Assembly: GCF_015680705.1 (NCBI RefSeq)
Contig: NZ_JADNYP010000020.1
Location: 1-64,000, forward strand
Direction: 5' to 3'
DNA from: Pseudomonas fulva
GTDB taxonomy: Bacteria; Pseudomonadota; Gammaproteobacteria; Pseudomonadales; Pseudomonadaceae
Length of the DNA: 64,000 nucleotides
Both the position numbers and the translations under genes were made by a program. Shown piece after piece: positions 15,742 through 24,936 of this stretch (position 1 is the stretch's first letter; each line of letters begins with the position of its first letter). The notes under the pieces were generated by a model that saw only the letters and a program-made list of their open reading frames with translations, was not told where the DNA came from and ran no database searches.

Positions 15742-16689
15742 TCAGTTGACGATCATCAGCTCGTGGGTCTTGAGGTCCGCCTCGTGGGCCGCGAGGATTT
15801 CAGGTAGCGAGTTGCGCAGGTACTCCACCCAGGTCTTGATCTTGGCATCGAGGTACTGGCGCGACGGATAGATGGCATAGAGGTTGAGCTCCTGCAGCCG
15901 GTAGTCGGGCATGACCCGCAACAGGCTGCCATCGCGCAGGCCGTCGATCGCCGAATAGATCGGCAGCACCCCGACCCCCATGCCGCTGCGGATGGCGGTC
16001 TTCATGGCATCGGCCGAATTCACCTGGAAGGGTGACTGGGTGATGTTGACCACTTCCTGGCCATGCGGGCCGTCGAACTGCCATTTCTCCAGCGGGATCA
16101 CCGGGCTGACCATGCGCAGGCAGGCATGCTGGAGCAGGTCGGCCGGCTTCTGCGCGATGCCGTGACGGGCCACGTAGTCGGGCGAGGCGCAGACGATGCT
16201 GTAGGTGATGCCCAGGCGCTGCGAGACGAAGCCGGAGTCCGGCAGCTCGCTGGCGAGCACGATGGACACGTCGTAGCCCTCGTCGAGCAGGTCCGGCACG
16301 CGGTTGGCCATGGTCAGGTCGAACGTCACGTCAGGGTGGGTCTCGCGGTAGCGGGCAATCGCATCGATGACGAAGTGCTGGCCCACGCCCGTCATCGAGT
16401 GCACCTTCAATACGCCGGCCGGGCGGGCATGGGCGTCGCTGGCCTCGGCTTCGGCTTCCTCGACATAGGTGAGGATCTGTTCGCAGCGCATCAGGTAGCG
16501 CTTGCCGGCTTCGGTGAGGGCGATGCGTCGGGTGGTGCGGTTGAGCAGGCGGGTTTGCAGGTGGGCTTCCAGGTTGGAGACCGCGCGCGAGACGTTCGCG
16601 GTGGTGGTATCGAGCTGCGCGGCGGCGGCAGTGAAACTGCCCACCTGGGCGACGCAACTGAAAGCACGCATGTTTTGCAGGGTGTCCAT
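15742..16689 (-). CDS. LysR-type regulator, probable AaeR-like regulator of the adjacent efflux operon
   Basis: A 315-residue LysR protein with an N-terminal HTH (FTAAAAQLDTTTANVSRAVS, residues 19-38) and a substrate-binding domain. It is divergent from the outer-membrane factor/aaeB/aaeX/aaeA operon over a 181-bp intergenic region. In E. coli the LysR protein AaeR is divergent from aaeXAB and responds to aromatic carboxylic acids. The same control is inferred here from position only. Confidence 0.87.
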   Translation of the reverse strand: MDTLQNMRAFSCVAQVGSFTAAAAQLDTTTANVSRAVSNLEAHLQTRLLNRTTRRIALTEAGKRYLMRCEQILTYVEEAEAEASDAHARPAGVLKVHSMTGVGQHFVIDAIARYRETHPDVTFDLTMANRVPDLLDEGYDVSIVLASELPDSGFVSQRLGITYSIVCASPDYVARHGIAQKPADLLQHACLRMVSPVIPLEKWQFDGPHGQEVVNITQSPFQVNSADAMKTAIRSGMGVGVLPIYSAIDGLRDGSLLRVMPDYRLQELNLYAIYPSRQYLDAKIKTWVEYLRNSLPEILAAHEADLKTHELMIVN

Positions 16690-16870
16690 GGGTCGCTCTC
16701 GAAGTAGACGACAAAGTGTTGCACAAAGTTACCGGGGAGGTCCTCAGACCAAAGCCTGATTATCACCGATTCGGTAACAAAGATTCGCAGGAAACCACGC
16801 TTATCGCCAGTGCCGGCGCCCCCTTAGAATTGCGCCGCCCCTCCATCTCTTTCCTCGGGAAACTGCAGCT

Positions 16871-18397
16871 GTGCCGCGTCGCATGATCAGAGCGCTCAAT
16901 GCGCTCAGTGCCTGTGCCCTTAGTCTTACCTTGAGCGGCTGTATCGGAACCTCGGGCATCGCCCCGCAAGACACCCTGCTGCAAGCCAATAGCCTGGCTA
17001 CCGACGAAGCGATTCGCCAAGCCGCCCGCGAAGCCAGCTGGCCGGACTCGCGATGGTGGCGAGCGTTCGGCGACGCGCAACTGGATCACTGGATCGACCT
17101 GGCCCTGGCCGGCAGCCCCAGCCTGGCCCTGGCGGCCGCGCGCGTGCGCGAAGCCAAGGCCATGGCCGGCGTGGTCGAGTCGAACGAGCGGCTGCAAGGC
17201 GATGGCCAGGCCGTGCTCAAGCGGCACAACTGGCCTGAGGACCAATTCTATGGGCCGGGCGCGCTGTCCGGCGCCAATACCTGGGACAACAACGCCACCC
17301 TTGGCCTGAGTTATGCCCTGGACCTCTGGGGGCGGGAACGCAATGCCAGCGAGCAGGCCGTGGACCAGGCGCACATGCGCGTGGCCGAAGCGCGCCAGGC
17401 CGAACTGGAATTGCAGAACAACCTGGTCAAGACCTACATCCAGTTGTCGCTGCAGTTTGCCCGCCAGGACATCGTCAAGGCCGAGCTGGCCCAGCAGGAG
17501 CAGATCGTCTCCCTGGCCAAGCGGCGACTGGCGGCCGGCATCGGCACCCACTTCGAAGTCAGCCAGGCCGAAGCACCGCTGCCCGAGACCCATCGCCAGC
17601 TCGATGCCTTGCAGGAAGAGATTGCCCTGGCCCGCAACCAGTTGGCGGCGCTGGCCGGCCAGGGGCCGGGGGCGGGCGCCGCGATCCAGCGCCCCAGCCT
17701 GACCCTGGCAGCGCCATTGGCACTGCCTTCGGCGATGCCGGCCGAGCTGCTGGGCCAGCGTCCCGACGTGGTCGCCAGCCGTTGGCAGGTGGCCGCCCAG
17801 GCGCGTGGCATCGACATCGCCCATGCCGGTTTCTTCCCCAACGTGGACCTGGTCGGCGGTCTGGGCTTCATGGCCACCGGCGGCGGCCCGCTGGAATTCA
17901 TCACGGGCCGCAAGTTCAACTACAACGTCGGCCCGGCCATCAGCTTGCCGATATTCGACGGCGGTCGCCTGCGCGCGCAGCTGGGCGTCGCCGCGGCCGG
18001 CTACGACATGGCGGTGGCGCGCTATGACCAGACCGTGGTGCAGGCGCTCAAGGACGTGTCCGACCAGTTGATCCGTCGCGAGTCGATGCAGGTGCAGGCG
18101 CACCTGGCCGCCGAGTCGGTCGCCGCCGCGCGCAAGACCTACGACATCGCCACGGTCGCCTTCCAGCGCGGCCTGACCGACTACCTCGAGGTGCTGCAGG
18201 CGCAGACCTTGCTGTTCCGCCAGCAGCAGATCGAGCAGCAGGTCCAGGCCGCGCGCCTGCTGGTGCATGCGGACCTGGTCACCGCCCTGGGCGGCGGCTT
18301 GCAGGCTGGGCGCGACGTGCCGGCCGAGGAGCGTCAGGCAGCGCCGAAGACACCCGCCACCCTGGCGCTCTTCGACCAGCCGGATCGTTCCCGATGA
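16871..18397 (+). CDS. Outer-membrane efflux lipoprotein (OprM/NodT family)
   Basis: A 508-residue TolC-like outer-membrane factor. It has a lipoprotein signal ending in LTLSGC, with the acylated Cys near residue 24, then two outer-membrane efflux repeats rich in long amphipathic helices. Conserved pieces include LDLWGRERNASEQAVDQ and LGQRPDVVASRWQV. The start is GTG at 16871; an ATG 12 bases later is an alternative and leaves the lipobox intact. Its stop overlaps the following FUSC gene by ATGA. It forms the exit duct of the AaeAB-type pump encoded downstream. Confidence 0.9.
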   Translation: MPRRMIRALNALSACALSLTLSGCIGTSGIAPQDTLLQANSLATDEAIRQAAREASWPDSRWWRAFGDAQLDHWIDLALAGSPSLALAAARVREAKAMAGVVESNERLQGDGQAVLKRHNWPEDQFYGPGALSGANTWDNNATLGLSYALDLWGRERNASEQAVDQAHMRVAEARQAELELQNNLVKTYIQLSLQFARQDIVKAELAQQEQIVSLAKRRLAAGIGTHFEVSQAEAPLPETHRQLDALQEEIALARNQLAALAGQGPGAGAAIQRPSLTLAAPLALPSAMPAELLGQRPDVVASRWQVAAQARGIDIAHAGFFPNVDLVGGLGFMATGGGPLEFITGRKFNYNVGPAISLPIFDGGRLRAQLGVAAAGYDMAVARYDQTVVQALKDVSDQLIRRESMQVQAHLAAESVAAARKTYDIATVAFQRGLTDYLEVLQAQTLLFRQQQIEQQVQAARLLVHADLVTALGGGLQAGRDVPAEERQAAPKTPATLALFDQPDRSR

Positions 18398-20571
18398 GCG
18401 CCGCGAGCCTGCCGCTGCGCTGGCTGGGCAGCCTGGAATGGCGGCGTGGCTTCTTCGCCTGGGCGCGTACCGATGGGGTGACCTGGGTCTACATCTTCAA
18501 GGTCCTGGCCGCCGCGTTCCTGACCTTGTGGCTGGCCATGCGCCTGGAACTGCCGCAGCCGCGCACGGCGATGATCACGGTGTTCATCGTCATGCAACCG
18601 CAGAGCGGGCAGGTGCTGGCCAAGAGCTTCTACCGCATCCTCGGTACCCTGGCCGGCTCGGCCATGATGGTGGCGCTGATCGCCGTGTTCCCGCAGAACA
18701 CCGAGCTGTTCCTGCCGAGCCTGGCATTGTGGGTCGGGCTCTGTTCGGCCGGGGCGATGCGCTACCGCACCTTCCGCGCCTACGGCTTCGTGCTGGCCGG
18801 CTACACCGCGGCGATGATCGGCCTGCCGGTGCTGGAGCATCCCCAGGCAGCCTTCATGGCCGCCGTGTGGCGGGTGCTGGAGATCTGCCTGGGCATCCTG
18901 GTGTCGACCATGGTCAGCGCGGCGATCCTGCCGCAATCGGCCAGCGCCGCCATGCGCAATGCGCTCTACCAGCGTTTCGGCACCTTCGCCGGCTTCGTCG
19001 TCGAGGCGCTGCGCGGCAACAGCCAGCGCGACCGCTTCGAAAGCAGCAACGTACGTTTCATCGCCGAGGCGGTGGGCCTGGAAAGCCTGCGCAACGTCAC
19101 CGCCTTCGAAGACCCGCACATGCGCCGGCGCAGTGGCCGGCTGGTGCGCATGAACAGCGAATTCATGGCCATCACCACCCGCTTCAACGCCTTGCACCAG
19201 TTGCTCGAGCGCTTGCGCTTGCGTGGGCCGCTGCAGATCGTCGGCGCCATCGAGCCGGGCCTGGATACGCTGGCGCAGTTGCTCGAGCCCTACGTCGGTC
19301 GGGCCTTGACCGATGCCGATGCGCTGCGCCTGACCCTGGAGCTGGCAGCCTACAAGGACGGCCTGCAGGCCCAGGTACGCGGTCTGCGCGCCGCCTACCT
19401 GGAAACCGCCCCGAGCGAAGCCGACCTGCTGGACTTCCACACCGCCTTCGAGCTGCTGTACCGCTTCATCGATGATCTTTATAGCTACGCCCAGACCCAC
19501 GCCTCGCTGGCAGCCCACAACCATGAACGCGAGCGTGGGGCCGAGCCCTATGTCGCGCAGACCAGCTGGCTGGTGTCGCTGGCCGCCGGCGTGCGCTCGG
19601 CGGCCGTGCTGTTGCTGCTGGGCAGCTACTGGATCCTCAGCGACTGGCCGAGCGGGGCGATGATGACCCTGATCGCCACGGTCACGGCCGGGCTGTCGGC
19701 GACCTCGCCCAACCCCAAGCGGCTGTCGTTCCAGATGGCCTGCGGGACCTTGCTCGGGGCGTTCGTCGGCTTCTTCGAGACGTTCTTCGTGTTCCCCTGG
19801 ATCGACGGCTTCGCGCTGTTGTGCCTGGTGCTTTCGCCGGTCTTCATGCTCGGCGCGTTCCTCGCCTCGCGGCCGGCCTATGCCGGCTATGGCGTCGGCC
19901 TGCTGGTGTTCTTCGCCATCGGCTCGGTGCCCAACAACCCGACCGTGTACGACCCTTACGTGTTCATCAACGATTACCTGGGCATGGTCGTCGGCATGCT
20001 GGTCTGCGCCGCGGCAGGCGCGATCGTCCTGCCGCCCAACAGTCGTTGGCTATGGAGCCGGCTGGAGCGCGAGCTGCGCGAACAGGTGCTCTTCGCGATC
20101 AGCGGACGGTTGCGTGGCCTCGGTTCGGCTTTCGAAAGCCGCACCCGCGACTTGCTGCACCAGGCTTACGGCCTGGCTGCCGGCAAGCCGCTGGTGCAGG
20201 GGCAACTGTTGCGCTGGATGTTCTCGGTCAGCGAAATCGGCCATGCCATCATCGAGCTGCGCAAGGAGCAGGCTGGCCTGCCAGTGCATCCGGCCTATGC
20301 CGAATGGCAACCATGGCGCCAGGCCATCCGGGTGATGGGGCGGGCGCTGGCGCGACTGTTCCTGCAGCCCGGTGCCAGCAACCATGAGCGCGCGCTGCTG
20401 GCGGTAGACCAGGCCATCGCCAGCGTGCGGGCCGCCGACGAGCCCTTCGCCAGGCACTTCGATACCTCGGCGTTGCGTCGGGTGCAGAGCTACCTGCATT
20501 TCATCCGTACCTCGCTGCTCGACCCTCGTTCGCCGCTGGCCCCGGCCCAAGGAATGCCCCATGCCTCGTGA
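18394..20571 (+). CDS. AaeB-like FUSC-family inner-membrane exporter
   Basis: A 725-residue fusaric-acid-resistance family protein. It has two blocks of about five to six helices (roughly 25-175 and 395-540), each followed by a cytoplasmic domain. The block starts are WVYIFKVLAAAFLTLWLAMR and the second-half region after SLAAGVRSAAVLLLLGSYW. AaeB exports aromatic carboxylic acids such as p-hydroxybenzoate, working with the AaeA membrane-fusion protein. It overlaps the preceding gene by 4 bp and the following aaeX-like gene by 11 bp, so the operon is tight. The actual substrate is inferred from the family. Confidence 0.9.
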   Translation: MSAASLPLRWLGSLEWRRGFFAWARTDGVTWVYIFKVLAAAFLTLWLAMRLELPQPRTAMITVFIVMQPQSGQVLAKSFYRILGTLAGSAMMVALIAVFPQNTELFLPSLALWVGLCSAGAMRYRTFRAYGFVLAGYTAAMIGLPVLEHPQAAFMAAVWRVLEICLGILVSTMVSAAILPQSASAAMRNALYQRFGTFAGFVVEALRGNSQRDRFESSNVRFIAEAVGLESLRNVTAFEDPHMRRRSGRLVRMNSEFMAITTRFNALHQLLERLRLRGPLQIVGAIEPGLDTLAQLLEPYVGRALTDADALRLTLELAAYKDGLQAQVRGLRAAYLETAPSEADLLDFHTAFELLYRFIDDLYSYAQTHASLAAHNHERERGAEPYVAQTSWLVSLAAGVRSAAVLLLLGSYWILSDWPSGAMMTLIATVTAGLSATSPNPKRLSFQMACGTLLGAFVGFFETFFVFPWIDGFALLCLVLSPVFMLGAFLASRPAYAGYGVGLLVFFAIGSVPNNPTVYDPYVFINDYLGMVVGMLVCAAAGAIVLPPNSRWLWSRLERELREQVLFAISGRLRGLGSAFESRTRDLLHQAYGLAAGKPLVQGQLLRWMFSVSEIGHAIIELRKEQAGLPVHPAYAEWQPWRQAIRVMGRALARLFLQPGASNHERALLAVDQAIASVRAADEPFARHFDTSALRRVQSYLHFIRTSLLDPRSPLAPAQGMPHAS

Positions 20572-20761
20572 GATCGCCTTCCATGGCGTGTACCTGCCCA
20601 CCATGACCTTGCTGTTCCTGCTGGCTGCGGGGCTGGCCTGGGGGCTGGACCGTTTCATCGCCAGCCACGATGGCTACCGCTTCTTCTGGCATCCGGCGCT
20701 GCTGCGCCTGAGCCTGTTCGTCTGCCTGTTCGGCGCCCTGGCGCTGTGCGTCTACTGGTGA
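20561..20761 (+). CDS. AaeX-like DUF1656 small membrane protein
   Basis: A 66-residue protein with two predicted helices, opening with the DUF1656 pattern PREIAFHGVYLPTMTLLFLLA. In E. coli the equivalent AaeX (67 residues) is encoded with aaeAB. Its role is unknown; it is probably a small accessory to the pump. The start overlaps the end of the FUSC gene by 11 bp and follows AAGGA. The downstream gene begins 10 bp after its stop. Confidence 0.88.
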   Translation: MPREIAFHGVYLPTMTLLFLLAAGLAWGLDRFIASHDGYRFFWHPALLRLSLFVCLFGALALCVYW

Positions 20762-20771
20762 GAGACCCTCG

Positions 20772-21632
20772 ATGAAAAGATTCTTCAGCCTGATCGCCAC
20801 GCTGCTGGTCCTGGCCGCTGCCGTGGCGATTGGCCGGCAATTGTGGCTGCACTACATGACCACACCCTGGACCCGCGACGGCCGAGTGCGCGCCGACATC
20901 ATCAACGTCGCCGCCGACGTGCCTGGCTACGTGGTCGACGTCCCGGTGCATGACAACCAGCGGGTGAAGAAGGGCGACCTGCTGATCCAGATCGACCCCG
21001 AGCACTATCGCCTGGCCGTGCAGCAAGCCCAGGCCCTGGTGGCTTCACGCAAGGCCACCTGGGAGATGCGCAAGGTCAATGCGCGGCGCCGCGCCGATCT
21101 GGACAACCTGGTGATTTCCACGGAAAACCGCGACGATGCCAGCAACATCGCCAACGCCGCCCAGGCCGACTACCAGCAGGCCCTGGCCCAGCTGGCGGCT
21201 GCCGAGCTCGACCTGCGACGCACGCGTATTCTGGCCACCGTCGACGGCTACGTGACCAACCTCAACGTGCATCGTGGCGACTACGCCCGCACCGGCGAGG
21301 CAGTGATGGCGGTGGTCGACGAGCACTCCTTCTGGGTCTATGGCTTCTTCGAGGAAACCAAGCTGCCACACGTCAAGGTAGGCGATCCGGCCGAGCTGCA
21401 GATGATGAGCGGCGAGCATGTCCAGGGGCACGTGGAGAGCATCGCCCGTGGCATCTATGACCGCGACAATCCCCAGAGCCGGGAGCTGATCGCCGACGTC
21501 AACCCGACCTTCAACTGGGTGCGCCTGGCCCAGCGGGTGCCGGTGCGGATTCATCTGGATCAGGTGCCGGAAGGCTTTCTGCTGGCGGCAGGAATGACGT
21601 GCACGGTGGTGGTCAAGCCGGATCGGGAGTGA
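20772..21632 (+). CDS. AaeA-like membrane-fusion protein (HlyD family)
   Basis: A 286-residue periplasmic adaptor with one N-terminal transmembrane anchor (residues 4-22). The first lipoyl half-motif (TRDGRVRADIINVAADVPGYV, about 35-55) is followed by a helical hairpin and the second half-motif near TRILATVDGYVTNLNVHRGD. It links the AaeB-like pump to the outer-membrane factor at the start of the operon. The length is close to E. coli AaeA. The gene order here (OMF-aaeB-aaeX-aaeA) differs from aaeXAB of E. coli. Confidence 0.9.
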   Translation: MKRFFSLIATLLVLAAAVAIGRQLWLHYMTTPWTRDGRVRADIINVAADVPGYVVDVPVHDNQRVKKGDLLIQIDPEHYRLAVQQAQALVASRKATWEMRKVNARRRADLDNLVISTENRDDASNIANAAQADYQQALAQLAAAELDLRRTRILATVDGYVTNLNVHRGDYARTGEAVMAVVDEHSFWVYGFFEETKLPHVKVGDPAELQMMSGEHVQGHVESIARGIYDRDNPQSRELIADVNPTFNWVRLAQRVPVRIHLDQVPEGFLLAAGMTCTVVVKPDRE

Positions 21633-21732
21633 CACCGTACCCTCATGGAGCAGGGTCGCTGGGGAGGCAGGAGGCCAGCTTCCGGAGCTGGCCGAGCTCT
21701 AGTCTGAAAGGCTTGAGCGAACGCCTGCCCGT

Positions 21733-22179
21733 TCAGGCCGCCCCCACCAGCACCGGGACCTTGACCCGATCGAGTACCTTGGCGCTGATCGAAGGGTCAA
21801 GCAGGCGTCCCAGACGCGACAGGTGCCGATGGCCCATGATGATCAGCTCGCAGCCCAGCTGCGCGGCCTTGCCGACGATCGCCTCGACCGGGTCCTTGGC
21901 GACCAGGCAGCCCCAGCAGGCGAACCCGGCTTCGCGCAAGGCATGCAGCGAAGCGCCGACGGCACGCTCGGCCTGCCGCTGTTCTTCGCAAGCGGCCGGA
22001 TACTGCTCCAGCTCCTGCTCGGTGAAGGCGGCTGGGCGGTCATGCACGGCGAAGGTCGGATCGATGGCCAGCAGCACATGCAGTTCGTGGGTGTCCGGTC
22101 GGCAATACCGAAGCGCGAGATCGAGCAGGGCACGCGAGGCGCTCGAGGCGTCTATGGCGATCAGGACGGGATGAGGCAT
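21733..22179 (-). CDS. Universal stress protein family (UspA-like)
   Basis: A 148-residue single Usp domain with opening strand PHPVLIAIDASSASRALLDLAL and C-terminal ELIIMGHRHLSRLGRLLDPSISAKVL. The ATP-binding pattern G-x2-G-x9-G(S/T) is not preserved (GHRH instead of GSHG), which suggests the non-ATP-binding UspA type. The ATG at 22179 follows AAGGAG; the upstream in-frame ATG at 22233 has no comparable site. It is divergent from the next LysR gene. It is probably a general stress or stationary-phase protein. Confidence 0.87.
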   Translation of the reverse strand: MPHPVLIAIDASSASRALLDLALRYCRPDTHELHVLLAIDPTFAVHDRPAAFTEQELEQYPAACEEQRQAERAVGASLHALREAGFACWGCLVAKDPVEAIVGKAAQLGCELIIMGHRHLSRLGRLLDPSISAKVLDRVKVPVLVGAA

Positions 22180-22351
22180 GAAGGACTCCTTGGCGATTGA
22201 GGGCGCGACGCCTTGCCTGGCTGGCATCTCCAACGGACAGGTTTACCACGCCCGGTGAGCCGCGATAAATGGCCCGCCACGCAACCACAGGTTGCGCCTG
22301 GCGCATTCCGCGAAGCTGCTAAGATCGCATGTCCCGCAGCTGTCACGGAAC

Positions 22352-23266
22352 ATGGCCATGCAACTCCCCGACATGAACCTGCTCGTTGCCCTCGATGCCC
22401 TGCTCGATGAGGGTAGCGTGGTCGGCGCGGCGCAGCGCATGAACCTCAGCCCGGCGGCCATGAGCCGGACCTTGGGACGCATCCGCGAGGCGCTTGGCGA
22501 CCCGATCCTGGTGCGTGCCGGGCGCGGCCTGGTACCAACGCCGCGGGCCCTGGCCCTGCGCGAGCAGGTCAGTGCGCTGGTGGAGCAGGCCGGCCAGGTG
22601 TTTCGCAGCGGCGATGATGTCGACCTGCCGAGCCTGGAGCGCGCTTTCAACATCCGCACCAACGACCTGTTCATCGCGCTCTACGGGGCACAGCTGCTGC
22701 GCATGATGCATGAGCAGGCGCCGCGCACGGTGCTGCGCTTCGTACCGGAGAGCGGTGGCGAGGACGACGATGCGGTGTTGCGTGACGGGCGTACCGACCT
22801 GATCATCAGCTCGAGCATCGACCTGGGCCCGGAGATCAAGGTGCAGCGGCTGTTCCATACGGTCTACGTCGGCCTGGCGCGCCGCGATCATCCGATCTTC
22901 GATGCCGAGATCACCCCTGAGCGCTTCGCCGTCTATCCACAGATCAGCGTGTCGCGCCGCGGCCGCGCCAACGGCCCGATCGATGCCGAACTGGCCAACT
23001 ACAAGGTCCAGCGCCGGGTCGCGCTGATCACGCCGAGCTTTCACTCGGCCATGTTCTCGTTGCCCGACTCGGACCTGATCCTGCCCATGCCGGCCAATAT
23101 CCTCAACAGCGTGGCCAAGCTCGGGCTGCCCTTGCGCTCGTTCCAGATCCCCCTGGCGCTGGAGCGGGTCACGGTGATGCAGGCTTGGCATCCACGCTTT
23201 CACCATGACCCGGCGCATCGCTGGTTGCGCCAGACATTGAAAAACTGTTGCAGCGCGGACCCTTGA
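22352..23266 (+). CDS. LysR-type regulator, probable regulator of the EmrAB-like efflux operon
   Basis: A 304-residue LysR protein. The HTH covers about residues 8-66 (VVGAAQRMNLSPAAMSRTLG, then GDPILVRAGRGLVPTPRA, a NodD-like wing). It is encoded immediately upstream of, and on the same strand as, the MFS-HlyD-OMF genes across 115 bp. The start is ATG 22352; a second ATG at 22358 is equally possible. Regulation of the pump is inferred from adjacency. Confidence 0.87.
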   Translation: MAMQLPDMNLLVALDALLDEGSVVGAAQRMNLSPAAMSRTLGRIREALGDPILVRAGRGLVPTPRALALREQVSALVEQAGQVFRSGDDVDLPSLERAFNIRTNDLFIALYGAQLLRMMHEQAPRTVLRFVPESGGEDDDAVLRDGRTDLIISSSIDLGPEIKVQRLFHTVYVGLARRDHPIFDAEITPERFAVYPQISVSRRGRANGPIDAELANYKVQRRVALITPSFHSAMFSLPDSDLILPMPANILNSVAKLGLPLRSFQIPLALERVTVMQAWHPRFHHDPAHRWLRQTLKNCCSADP

Positions 23267-23381
23267 TCGGGCTCATGCGGATTGCGTCAGGCGCAATGTC
23301 AAGCTGCTGATAAGTCAGTTTTCGTAAGCATTGGTCTTTTTTAAACTCCCCCACCTAATTTGTTGCTGGAGATGTCTGAGC

Positions 23382-24908
23382 ATGACCTCGCTGAATCTGC
23401 CTACTGCCACCGCGCCTGCGGCACCTGCGCAGGCGGCGTTCGGCCTGCGGGTGGTGACCGGGCTGTTCGGCGTGCTGCTCGCGGTACTTTGCGCGGGCCT
23501 GAACGAGTCCGTGACCAAGATTTCCCTGGCGGACATTCGGGGCGGCATGGGCATCGGTGCCGACGAAGGCGCCTGGCTGCTGGCGGTTTACTCGGCCGCT
23601 TCGGTGTCGGCCATGGCCTTCGCGCCGTGGTTGGCGACGACGTTTTCCCTGCGCCGCTTCACCCTGTGCGCGATCGGGCTGTTCGCGCTGTTCGGCCTGG
23701 TCCAGCCCTACGCGCCGAACCTGCACAGCCTGATGCTGCTGCGCGTGCTGCAGGGACTGGCGTCTGGAGCGCTGCCGCCGATGCTGATGAGCGTGGCTCT
23801 GCGCTTTCTGCCGCCAGGCATCAAGATCTACGGGCTGGCCTGTTATGCGCTCACCGCGACCTTCGGTCCGAACCTGGGCACGCCGCTGGCTGGCTTGTGG
23901 ACCGAATACGTTGGTTGGCAATGGGCGTTCTGGCAGATCATCCTGCCATCGCTGCTGGCGATGTTCTGTGTCGCCTGGGGGTTGCCCCAGGACCCGCTGC
24001 GTCTGGAGCGCTTCAAGCAGCTGGACTGGCGCGGGGTACTGCTCGGCCTGCCGGCGCTCAGTTGCCTGGTGCTGGGGCTGAGCCTGGGCGATCGCTGGGG
24101 CTGGCTGGATTCGCCACTGATCTGCTGGCTGCTCGGCGGCGGCCTGCTGTTGCTGGTGCTGTTCCTGTACAACGAATGGTCCGAGCCGCTGCCATTCTTC
24201 CAGTTGCGCATGCTTGCGCGGCGCAACTTGAGTTTCGCCCTGGTGACCCTGGCTGGCGTGCTGATCGTGCTGTCGGGAGTGGGCAGCATCCCCTCGGCCT
24301 ACCTGGCGCAGATCCAGGGTTACCGGCCTGCGCAGACCAGCCCGTTGATGATGCTGGTGGCCATGCCGCAGTTGATCGCGCTGCCGCTGACCGCCGCGCT
24401 GTGCAACATCCGCGCGGTGGACTGCCGCTGGGTCCTGGCGCTGGGACTGGGCATGCTGGCGCTGTCCTGCGCGGGCAACAGCCTGCTGACTTCGGCCTGG
24501 ATTCGCGATGACTTCTACGTGTTCTACCTGCTGCAGGTGTTCGGCCAACCCATGTCGGTACTGCCGCTGCTGATGCTCTCGACCAATGGCATGACGCCGC
24601 AGGAAGGGCCGTTCGCCTCGGCCTGGTTCAACACGGTCAAGGGGCTGGCGGCGGTCATCGCCGCCGGCCTGCTCGATGCGCTGGGCACACTGCGCCGGCA
24701 TTTCCATTCCAACCATCTGGTCGACAGCCTGGGCAATGCCCCGCTGGTCGACGACAGCGCCGTCGGGCTGGCCAGACGGATCCACGAGCAAGCCGTGGTG
24801 CTCACCTCGGCCGACCTCTACCTGGTCATGGCGGGTATCGCCGTGGCGCTGATCTGCCTCATCCCTGTGGTCCCTACCCGGGTCTATCCACCGCGCGCGG
24901 TGGCCTGA
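23382..24908 (+). CDS. MFS drug exporter, DHA2 (EmrB-like) family
   Basis: A 508-residue major facilitator protein with about 14 helices. It opens FGLRVVTGLFGVLLAVLCAGLNESV, and further along has LLAVYSAASVSAMAFAPWLA and the substrate-pathway region RVLQGLASGALPPMLMSVAL (about 121-140). A membrane-fusion protein and outer-membrane factor are encoded immediately downstream, so this is the inner pump of a tripartite EmrAB-type exporter. The ATG at 23382 follows GGAG at a loose spacing. The substrate is unknown; hydrophobic toxic compounds are usual for the family. Confidence 0.9.
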   Translation: MTSLNLPTATAPAAPAQAAFGLRVVTGLFGVLLAVLCAGLNESVTKISLADIRGGMGIGADEGAWLLAVYSAASVSAMAFAPWLATTFSLRRFTLCAIGLFALFGLVQPYAPNLHSLMLLRVLQGLASGALPPMLMSVALRFLPPGIKIYGLACYALTATFGPNLGTPLAGLWTEYVGWQWAFWQIILPSLLAMFCVAWGLPQDPLRLERFKQLDWRGVLLGLPALSCLVLGLSLGDRWGWLDSPLICWLLGGGLLLLVLFLYNEWSEPLPFFQLRMLARRNLSFALVTLAGVLIVLSGVGSIPSAYLAQIQGYRPAQTSPLMMLVAMPQLIALPLTAALCNIRAVDCRWVLALGLGMLALSCAGNSLLTSAWIRDDFYVFYLLQVFGQPMSVLPLLMLSTNGMTPQEGPFASAWFNTVKGLAAVIAAGLLDALGTLRRHFHSNHLVDSLGNAPLVDDSAVGLARRIHEQAVVLTSADLYLVMAGIAVALICLIPVVPTRVYPPRAVA

Positions 24909-24936
24909 CTGCCCGGACGAATTCGAGATTGCTGAA